Assembly (NCBI GenBank): GCA_003573635.1
Contig: QUTJ01031498.1
Span: 1 to 12,261 of the forward strand
Source of the DNA: Goniomonas avonlea
Taxonomy: Eukaryota; Cryptophyceae; Goniomonadida; Goniomonadaceae
DNA length: 12,261 nucleotides
Direction of reading: 5' to 3'
Position 1 is the stretch's first letter; every line of letters starts with the position of its first letter. Made by a program: the position numbers and the translations under genes. The notes below the pieces were generated by a model. That model saw only the letters and a program-made list of their open reading frames with translations, made no database searches and was not told the DNA's origin. Of this stretch, positions 6,878 to 12,261 are shown piece by piece.

Positions 6878-8760
6878 CGACGATGACACACCTGGCAGTT
6901 AATGGAGACATCTAATTCAACAGAACCAGAGATGAACCAATTTTCACCAACGAGCAGATGCACCAGACTTCACAAACTTCACCAAACTTCACCAAACTTC
7001 ACCAAACTCACCAGCAAGCTTCACCCGAAAAGCACCAAAGTTCTCCTGATGAGGCGAGATTCCCTTTTCGGGATTGTCGGTAACGGAGCAAAGCAGATGC
7101 CGAGAAGGCGAGTGCTCAGATGAGCAAACACATCTCGGACCTCGATGCTGACTTGAATCGTCGAGCTGGCGAAACGGAGGCGAAGTGGACAGTGCTGGAG
7201 GAGCAACTCGTGGCCTTGAGGTGCGGCCCAGGAACGTTTGTCTAGGGTCAACGGAGAGACGAAGTGAACTGTGCTGGAGGAGCAGCACAGCGCCAGACCT
7301 TTTGGGGCTGACGGACCTGTGTTGGACGAACAACTCGTGCAATGTGCTTCACATGAGCTCACATAGGTGTGCCAGGTGGTGTGGCGCTGCAATGTGCGTG
7401 TGATGTGGCAATGTGCTGGAAGTGAGAGAGTGGCTGAGTAGGGAAGTTGAAGCGACCGAGATCTATCCTCCTCCTCATAGTAGCACTCTCTCAGGGCGAG
7501 GGACAAATCGATCTCGACCAGACAGAACGATAACTTGATGGCACAGCACGGCGGCTACTTCCTCCACGGGACTGCAAGAGCTGCTTGGACGCCTGGACGC
7601 CGGCAGCGTGGTAAGCTCTCGCCAACATGAGTTCCGTCTCTCCGCTCCCACTCGATCGATTACGAACATCCGTCGACGAGCACGCGCGCCGTAGTTATTG
7701 GATTATGGTTTCTCCAAGGTTTCACCAACACCTGAACGCAGTCAAGGACTAAAATGGACAGAAATCTTTCCCTTATACTTTTGTCAGACAGGTCGTTTAT
7801 TTTCAGTCAGTCAGACAGGTCGTTTTTTTTTTTTTGAATCCCAGGACTTACAGCACTGGTACTAGATTCTCCTCATCGTATTCCTCCTTCGTGAGCGTGT
7901 GTGCAGAGGGAGAGAGCGAGCTTGGGGCGATGGGAGTGACATTGTGCGACAACGAGAGATTTGAGCGAGCGGGGAGGTCAGCACTCTGCAGCCCCTGAAG
8001 GTTTGAAAACCAGGCGCTGGGTCAACTAGGCACTAGCGGCGCAAGGAAACAGAGTGGGACGTGCTTATGCCACTGTGGCTGTTGACACGTGTACGAGATT
8101 CCAATGAATGCTATCTGCACCGCTGGCTGGACACAGGTGCAATAGATGCCTCCGAAGGTTACCAGATTTGGTGCCGCTGGCAAATATGTCCGAGGTCCCT
8201 CAGGATGTTATCCGACCTAGCACCGCAGGCCAGACACGTACACGAGGTCCCTAAGGATGTTATCTGACCTGGCACCGCAGGCTCACCGTCTTGCGGAAGC
8301 CATGTGCAGCTGCACGACGAAACTCGAGTGCAGCACCCGCGACCTCGCTGTCGCTCAAGAGGCTCTGGACGAGCAGGTGCCCCACCTGGCCCAAGCTTCA
8401 TTAAGCTTGAATAGTCTGAATTTGAACCAGCACAAAAAACCTGGATTAGAATCGGAATTAATTCCAAACAGTTAAAACCCTGAATATTCAGTCTTATTTT
8501 CAACCGTGTTTTTGGGCTTCAAGCTGGCGGAGGCCGTTGTGGTGTTGGTGGTGCGAATGGTGCAGGTGGTGCGGCGGACCCACAGTGGCACCAGTGACGG
8601 TGGTGGTGGTACGCGCCGCTGGTTTAGACGTGGTTCTGGAAGCGCTCCGGAAACGGGGGGGGGGCGATCGAAACAGAGACAGAGACACTGTAGAGACAGA
8701 GACAGAGACAGAGATAGAGACAGAGACAGAGACAAAGAAAGGGCAAGAGAAGGAGCAAGA

Positions 8761-8799
<39 letters not shown>

Positions 8800-11700
8800 A
8801 CAGGCTGAGGCGCAAAAAGGCCGTGTGACTTTGACACAACCCGATGGCAGTCAAAAGAGCTGGTTGGTCTGCGCCTTGAACTGCGGGCTGTGCAAGACTC
8901 CGAATCTCTTTGCCGAGAGCAAATGGACAGGTGCGACACTGTACTCCTTAGACGGCGGAGCAGGAAGTCGCGAGCTTGAAAGTGTCATGTTGGAGCGGTG
9001 ATTCACTGGATGGAGTTTGGAAGTGCCATGTCGTCAAATTTGCCACGGGAGTCTGAGCTCGAACAAGTGCCATGCTGCCAAACTTGCCACGGGAATGTGA
9101 GTTTGGAAGTGGCGTTGTTGGAGTGCCGTGTGGAGATTCACAGGAGTGCTCTCTTTGTAAGTGTCAAACTTGTCACGGGAGTGTGAGTGTGGCAGTGCCA
9201 CGTCGGGGTGTCATCTGCACGGCGTCCTACTGTGTCCTCTGACAAGACGCTCTGCAGGGCGTCCAATGACCAACAGGCATTTGCCCGACTAGAACATGCT
9301 GTCAAACTTGTCATTGGGTTCCTACAGCGGCCGTGGGACACTCAAGCAAAGGTGTCGCCTGGTCCCCGCTCCTCCGCCTCCTCATCCTCTCTCCTCTTCC
9401 ACTCTCCTCTTCCTCTCTCCGCTTCCTCCTCTTCCTCCTCTTCCTCTCTCCTCTTTCCTCTCCTCTTCCTCTCTCCTCTCTCATCTTCCTCTCTCACCGT
9501 CCTCTCTCCTCTTCCCCCAGAGTGAGATTGCAGCATTTTGCAACACATGGAACACGTTGCGATGCCTTCACTCTCCAGCGTCACACCAAAATCAACATGC
9601 GTGGCAGGTGGAGGCCGCGACGTCCGTTGGCTCAGAAGGGTCTGACGTGTCGCAACAGCTGTGGTCGCGTGTGCTCGACTTGCTGTCCAAGGTGTGTAGG
9701 GAAGGGATCGAGATATGGGGAGGTGTGGAGCGGTGCGGTGTGGACCACTCAGTGTGGAGTGGTGCGGTCGGTAACGCAACACCAAGGAGGAGAGGGAGAA
9801 TGAGAAGCGGTGACGGGGGAGAGCGATGGAGGGAAATTGTGAGGGGTCAGAGGGGGGAAAAGTGGAACGAGGGGTGAGTGACACTCTAGGGAGAGGTGAG
9901 AGGCAGGAGGGAGAATGATGGGGGGGCGGGGGGGGGGGCGGACGAGAGCGGAAGGAGCGCGAGGATACGAATGGAGCAGGGAGACGTCCACTGGGATTGG
10001 CCAGAACGGCCCTGGGCAACTCTAGAGAGAGGACCTGCTGTGAGGGTCAGTGGTACACTTGCGTTCTGGCCGTGAGCATGCCCGTGTGTTTCACTGTCAC
10101 TGACACGTGCTTGCCAGCTTGACGGGGCGGGCTCGCCATCTCGGCGAGAGCGCGAGGTAGCGCAGCTTGCGAGCGAGGCCTCTGCAGCTCGGGCGCTGAT
10201 CCAGTCTCAGGTGTGGCTGGTTGAGAGCGAGGGGCGCGGCGACGTTGTGACCGGCGTTGTGAATTCAAACCAGGGGGAAGTGCTAACACTGGTTTGACAG
10301 GTGTCACAAATCAACTCGTACTTGAGCAGCCGCGGAAACGCCAAGGTGTGTCCTGCTCTGCTTGCCCGGCTCTCGGGTGGTGTAGTGGGGCGGGGTGTGG
10401 TGGCCGTGATGGCAAAAGTGGGGATAGGTGATGGTGGTGCTTGACAGGCGTCACGAGTGCACTCGGTCTTGAGCAGCCGCGGCTTCACTCCTCCATCGTT
10501 CCTCTTGGCGAAAGAGAGGGAGAGAGGACGTTCAAGAGGTGCAAGGGACGAGAAGCAACTTGTGGGTTGCTGTCTCTGCGAGCGAGCGAGCGAGCGAAAG
10601 GGGTTCGGGGCAGGTAGTGGAGTGGTTTGTTGTGCGCGGATTTTCCGAGAATTTTTCCACGCTGTGCAGTGGTGGGGAGGAGTACGAGGCGTTGGTGAGT
10701 GGTGGTGCCTTCGTGGGCGCCTCATTGCTTCGAGCGACCTGAATCCATTTGATTCAAGATATCTACCAGCTGTCCCGTGCGTGATTGAGTTCGATTGCAG
10801 GGCGAACTATGGTGTACCTCGTCTGACCCTCTCTACAACCGAGCCGACCGCTCTTGTAACTCTAAGTCTCACCATATTGCCAGGTCCGGCTCATTACAGC
10901 GCAGGCCATCGAGCGAGACGGCACACCGGTGGTACGCATTTTGGCACTCCTAGAGCTCGAATTCGCAGCTCTCTGTGAGCCAGTTCTTTTCGATCCAGAA
11001 TCGTCTCACTCCTAGAGCTCCTCCTTTGATTTATATCGACGGCGATCTGAGCAGCACAGCGCTGATCTGATAGACTGAGATAACACTCGAAATCCTGTCT
11101 CAAATCTGTGGGTCCCTCGGGTAGCCTCTACCTTGGCATTTGGTGGAACAGACACTGTCGGCAATGCGTTTCGTCCCGCAGAATTCTGCTTATCGACACT
11201 CTCCCACCCACTTGCATCCCTACGCTTTCAGCGTCTGTTCAAGAGGGCACGTGCTCGTTCCTGACGAGGTTGACAGGTTCGCGAGTTATGGCGTCGCATT
11301 ACTGCCTTGGACGAGGCCGTTGTTGCGCTTGTGAGTTTTCTTGTCGTCTGATAGATGTTTGGGGTAGTATGTTGCGCGCGGTGTGTTGTTGTGTGTTCTG
11401 GTGGTTGTGTTGTGTGTTATTGTGTGCTGTGTCGCGGGGTCCAATCGTGATCGGTTTACGGGTATCTTTGAGCATTCATTCTGTGAAATCAGATACAAGA
11501 ATAGTAATTCTCCTCGATATCACCTTCTGCAATCGCCTTTTCTTACGGTATCTGATTCTGTTACCGCCTAATACGCTCGCAGCCACCTTCGCGATTTTCG
11601 TCCCCACCATCCCCCACGGCCCCCACGTCGTCCTCCAGTACACTACCTACCCCGCTATCTCCGACCCAGTTGTACCAGCAGGTGACAATAGCAACACACA

Positions 11701-12077
11701 GCGTGCACAACACGGCAACACGGCAACACGGCAACACACCCCAACCACAACAACACAGCACACAAAGCACACACGGCCACGCTAAGTGAAGTCCCTGGAT
11801 GGCAGGTTCCATATACGCCCATAGAGAGACGGACAGACAGGCGGACGGACAGACGGAGTAGTGAGAGCGACGAACGGGAGAGGGGGAGGGGCGGTGGGGG
11901 GGACTGGACCCTGTCGTTCCCTTGCCAATCTGACTATCCCACCTCTAGGCTGGGGTCCCACAGGCCAGTCACCTGTCAGAAGAGTTGTCAAAGGCAAAAG
12001 CTCGTGAAATGGCTGCGCTGGGCCGACTGAGTGAGGCCAACGTTGCGCGCTCCTCCCTCTGCACCGGCATAATGGCG
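5644..12077 (+). CDS. Gene B: long coiled-coil protein, 14 exons in window, 3' end missing (span includes introns)
   Basis: Phase-matched exons give 678 codons with no stop, and the last seen donor (GTGAGT at 12078) shows the gene continues. Residues 1-58 are mixed. Residues about 107-210 and 226-318 are long amphipathic helix rich in Glu, Gln, Arg, Lys and Leu. Residues 320-440 continue as heptad-like helix over four small exons. Residues 441-607 are shorter helical pieces. Residues 608-640 are a Pro/Ser/Thr linker, and 641-678 are helix again. No catalytic motif, Walker site, zinc site, signal peptide or membrane segment was found. Coiled-coil proteins of this type are often structural (cytoskeleton, centriole, scaffold), but nothing here identifies the family. 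From exon 7 onward the visible introns are phase 0, so exons can be gained or skipped without changing frame. Confidence 0.65.
5865..6645 (+). CDS. Gene B exon 2, main coiled-coil exon
   Basis: This is the longest exon, 781 bases, in phase 0 after CTCCATTATAG. It opens VAKVMDDLLHELDARVAFPD, passes through a Ser/Pro/Ala stretch, then long heptad-like runs such as EVRLIRRQLELMQSC, SQLSETQQRLSSAQRQIDVL and QISKLELQLT. The strong donor GTAAGT at 6646 (phase 1) marks its end. Read-through in frame would stop at 6792-6794. Confidence 0.85.
6817..6876. repeat. (ATG)20 microsatellite
   Basis: Sixty bases of perfect ATG triplets, followed by an imperfect ACGACGATGAC tail, lie in intron 2. Confidence 0.95.
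6966..7010. repeat. CTTCACCAAA tandem repeat
   Basis: About four units of 10-11 bases lie in intron 2. Confidence 0.85.
7097..7220 (+). CDS. Gene B exon 3, coiled coil
   Basis: G|AT gives Asp and continues the helix: AEKASAQMSKHISDLDADLN, then TEAKWTVLEEQLVAL. The donor is GTGCGG at 7221, phase 2. Confidence 0.8.
7189..7343. repeat. Degenerate copies of the exon 3 TVLEEQ segment
   Basis: The exon 3 piece at 7189-7216 has a close copy around 7251-7292 and a more diverged one at 7316-7343, reading TVLEEQLVA, TVLEEQHSA and PVLDEQLVQ. The second copy changes the TGG before Thr to TGA (7265-7267). The two copies downstream of exon 3 share one reading frame. Confidence 0.75.
7283..7366 (+). CDS. 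Possible optional exon in gene B intron 3
   Basis: A GGAGCAG acceptor and a CATAG|GTGTGC donor are both in phase 2 and open between (TAPDLLGLTDLCWTNNSCNV). Inclusion would keep the frame of exons 3 and 4. The peptide does not look helical like its neighbours, and the piece overlaps the degenerate exon 3 copies. Confidence 0.2.
   Translation, partial: QHSARPFGADGPVLDEQLVQCASHELT
7547..7610 (+). CDS. Gene B exon 4, small helical exon
   Basis: AG|C gives Ser, then TAATSSTGLQELLGRLDAGS. Acceptor GATGGCACAG has an ATAAC site upstream. The donor is the near-consensus GTAAGC at 7611, phase 0. Confidence 0.7.
7611..8280. other. Gene B intron 4 (670 bases)
   Basis: The longest intron seen. It contains a 16-base direct repeat GTCAGACAGGTCGTTT at 7783-7798 and 7810-7825, a T run (7823-7835) and the 52-base duplication near its 3' end. 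An open stretch at 8061-8267 shares peptide text with the start of exon 5 only because of that duplication. Confidence 0.6.
7783..7825. repeat. 16-base direct repeat
   Basis: GTCAGACAGGTCGTTT occurs twice, 27 bases apart start to start; the second copy runs into a T homopolymer. No mobile-element features surround it. Confidence 0.85.
8192..8282. repeat. 52-base tandem duplication of an acceptor region
   Basis: GAGGTCCCTNAGGATGTTAT followed by YGACCTRGCACCGCAGGC occurs at 8192 and 8244 with three substitutions. The downstream copy carries CTGAC and the working acceptor of exon 5; the upstream copy has CCGAC. Confidence 0.9.
8281..8376 (+). CDS. Gene B exon 5, coiled coil
   Basis: Phase 0 entry after CTGACCTGGCACCGCAG. 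It reads AHRLAEAMCSCTTKLECSTR, then DLAVAQEALDEQ, a clear amphipathic helix with three cysteines. The donor is GTGCCC at 8377, phase 0. Confidence 0.75.
8673..8797. repeat. (GACAGA)n and (GA)n tract in gene B intron 5
   Basis: CAGAGA hexamers grade into a pure GA run at about 8766-8796. Frames open across it translate as Arg/Glu or Asp/Arg dipeptides and are not called as coding. The intron is 8377-8850. Confidence 0.9.
8851..8930 (+). CDS. Gene B exon 6, coiled coil
   Basis: Entry in phase 0 after TTGACACAACCCGATGGCAG. It reads SKELVGLRLELRAVQDSESL, then CREQMD, heptad-like. This frame differs from the longer open frame covering the same bases, but it alone joins exons 5 and 7. The donor is GTGCGA at 8931, phase 2. 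Confidence 0.75.
9027..9318. repeat. Dispersed 24-base element related to exon 7
   Basis: Copies at 9027-9050, 9071-9094 and 9157-9180 (CATGCTGCCAAACTTGCCAC then GGGA in the second) lie in intron 6. A fourth, matching the second at 19 of 24 bases, lies inside exon 7 at 9295-9318. Confidence 0.75.
9258..9351 (+). CDS. Gene B exon 7
   Basis: AG|G gives Arg, then ASNDQQAFARLEHAVKLVIG and FLQRPWDTQAK, helical in its first part. Acceptor ACGCTCTGCAG follows CTGAC. The donor is GTGTCG at 9352, phase 0. Confidence 0.7.
9366..9520. repeat. Long pyrimidine tract before exon 8
   Basis: Nearly pure C/T sequence built from CTCCTCTTCC-like units fills most of intron 7 (9352-9520) and runs into acceptor CTTCCCCCAG. 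Confidence 0.9.
9521..9691 (+). CDS. Gene B exon 8
   Basis: Phase 0 in and out, 57 codons: SEIAAFCNTWNTLRCLHSPA, then a His/Gln-rich patch, then VSQQLWSRVLDLLSK. The donor is GTGTGT at 9692. An internal GTGGAG donor at 9608 (phase 0) would give a shorter form. A competing frame is Cys/Arg-rich but does not fit either neighbour's phase as well. Confidence 0.65.
9692..10117. other. Gene B intron 8
   Basis: It is G- and purine-rich, with G runs at 9920-9940, and contains no convincing exon. It ends at CACTGACACGTGCTTGCCAG, with a CTGAC branch-like site 16 bases from AG. Confidence 0.6.
10118..10210 (+). CDS. Gene B exon 9, coiled coil
   Basis: Phase 0 in and out, 31 codons: LDGAGSPSRREREVAQLASE, then ASAARALIQSQ. 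The Arg/Glu/Ala-rich helix matches the rest of the protein. The donor is GTGTGG at 10211. Confidence 0.75.
10301..10345 (+). CDS. Gene B exon 10, 15-codon microexon
   Basis: VSQINSYLSSRGNAK lies between acceptor GCTAACACTGGTTTGACAG and donor GTGTGT (10346), phase 0 on both sides. The intron before it is only 90 bases. A diverged copy lies 147 bases downstream. Confidence 0.65.
10448..10561 (+). CDS. Possible duplicate of exon 10
   Basis: After acceptor GTGCTTGACAG the reading ASRVHSVLSSRG matches exon 10 (VSQINSYLSSRG) at 7 of 12 residues. The phase 0 frame then runs through a Lys/Glu/Arg-rich stretch to a GTGGGT donor at 10562. The donor choice is uncertain (GTGCAA at 10539 is phase 1). It may be an extra exon, an alternative to exon 10, or a decayed copy. 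Confidence 0.35.
10884..10928 (+). CDS. Gene B exon 11, 15-codon microexon
   Basis: VRLITAQAIERDGTP follows acceptor CTCACCATATTGCCAG, in phase 0, with a GTGGTA donor at 10929. Without splicing there, the frame continues for 28 more codons to a TAG at 11013-11015, which would make an alternative end of the protein. Confidence 0.55.
10945..11020. repeat. 14-base direct repeat CACTCCTAGAGCTC
   Basis: Perfect copies at 10945-10958 and 11007-11020. The second copy contains the alternative TAG stop that follows exon 11. Confidence 0.85.
11277..11330 (+). CDS. Gene B exon 12, 18-codon microexon
   Basis: VRELWRRITALDEAVVAL, a clean amphipathic helix, lies between GACGAGGTTGACAG and the consensus donor GTGAGT at 11331, phase 0 on both sides. 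Confidence 0.7.
11331..11582. other. Gene B intron 12
   Basis: It opens with a GT-rich tract (11377-11432) and ends at CCTAATACGCTCGCAG. Nothing else was recognised. Confidence 0.6.
11583..11681 (+). CDS. Gene B exon 13, Pro/Ser/Thr linker
   Basis: Phase 0 in and out: PPSRFSSPPSPTAPTSSSST, then LPTPLSPTQLYQQ. The donor is GTGACA at 11682. The composition is typical of a flexible linker, and this frame is shorter than the overlapping ones, so support rests on phase and splice sites. Confidence 0.55.
11708..11860. repeat. Short tandem repeats in gene B intron 13
   Basis: A CGGCAACA-type unit is repeated three times at about 11712-11737, followed by GGACAGAC-type repeats at 11828-11858. Confidence 0.75.
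11964..12077 (+). CDS. Gene B exon 14, coiled coil, last exon in window
   Basis: Phase 0 in and out, 38 codons: ASHLSEELSKAKAREMAALG, then RLSEANVARSSLCTGIMA. Acceptor GGGGTCCCACAG and consensus donor GTGAGT at 12078. The gene continues past the window. Confidence 0.75.
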
Positions 12078-12202
12078 GTGAGTTCTGCTCGCAGCTCGCT
12101 CGGTAGAACGAGAAGAAAGAGTCGCTCCGAACCCACCGAACTCCACGTCGGTCTCTTCCCTCCCCACTCCACTCCTTTCGCTCAGCATCTCTCTGTCGCG
12201 TG

Positions 12203-12218
12203 CGCGCTCTCTCTCTCG

Positions 12219-12261
<43 letters not shown>
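12203..12261. repeat. (CT)n microsatellite at right edge
   Basis: CTCTCT and CTCTCG units run into pure CT to the last base. It lies in the intron after exon 14 and probably ended the assembly. Confidence 0.95.

Larger units (their letters stand above)
6646..7096. other. Gene B intron 2 with two repeats
   Basis: The intron holds (ATG)20 at 6817-6876 and CTTCACCAAA-type tandem units at about 6966-7010. It ends with a GTAAC branch-like site 18 bases before GCAAAGCAG. No exon was recognised inside. Confidence 0.7.

Noticed and set aside
7783-7825. Direct repeat considered as a target-site duplication or attachment site
   Set aside because: The copies are only 27 bases apart with no element between them, so slippage is a simpler explanation.
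8472-8939. Frames on both strands across the CAGAGA/GA tract
   Set aside because: They are Ser/Leu or Arg/Glu/Asp dipeptide translations of a microsatellite; the real exon 6 lies in another frame.
9296-9877. Long open frames over the pyrimidine tract and exon 8, including a Cys/Arg-rich reading
   Set aside because: Most of each frame is CT-repeat translation (Ser/Leu/Pro or minus-strand Glu/Arg); only 9258-9351 and 9521-9691 fit the splice phases.
1-12261. Search for tRNA, rRNA, CRISPR, transposase or reverse transcriptase
   Set aside because: No cloverleaf with matching arms, no spaced palindromic array, and no mobile-element protein motif was found by eye on either strand.

Overview
This window is nuclear DNA from a eukaryote, probably an intron-rich alga or other protist. 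It has many short exons with GT-AG borders, an AATAAA poly(A) signal, abundant GA/CT microsatellites and no bacterial-style operons. The exact lineage cannot be fixed from sequence alone. The window starts in (GA)n and ends in (CT)n, and has a three-base N gap at 4934-4936, so it looks like a short assembly contig or scaffold bounded by simple repeats.

Two multi-exon genes, both on the + strand, can be reconstructed by matching splice phases by hand. Neither is visible as one long open frame. Gene A (about 1376 to 4373, poly(A) signal at 4783) splices to 537 residues plus a stop. It has a basic, Gln-rich N-terminus, two tandem Cys/His zinc-binding modules with the layout of CHORD domains (CxxC, CxFH, WxCC, GC, H), a Pro/Ala linker, and a C-terminal tail with a 24-base repeat encoding Ser-Pro-Thr-(His/Pro)-Lys units. 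Its true 5' end is unresolved.

Gene B (about 5644 to beyond the right edge) has at least 14 phase-compatible exons giving 678 codons inside the window. Most exons read as charged, heptad-like helix, so it encodes a long coiled-coil protein of unknown function. Its 3' end is not in the window.

Region by region: 1-1375 is G-rich with a 30-base tandem repeat and a CTG/GCN stretch, and no firm gene. 1376-4373 is gene A. 4374-4800 is its likely 3' UTR. 4800-5643 is intergenic or promoter sequence with the N gap. 5644-12261 is gene B, whose introns are full of microsatellites and, more interestingly, degraded copies of neighbouring exon pieces.

The splice signals are uniform across both genes. 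Donors are often GTGCGN or GTGAGN. A YTNAC-like branch site commonly lies 11-18 bases before the acceptor, and the shortest introns are 47-53 bases. This regularity, with reading-phase agreement across more than 20 junctions, is the main support for both models. All exon calls are manual; no transcript or database evidence was available.
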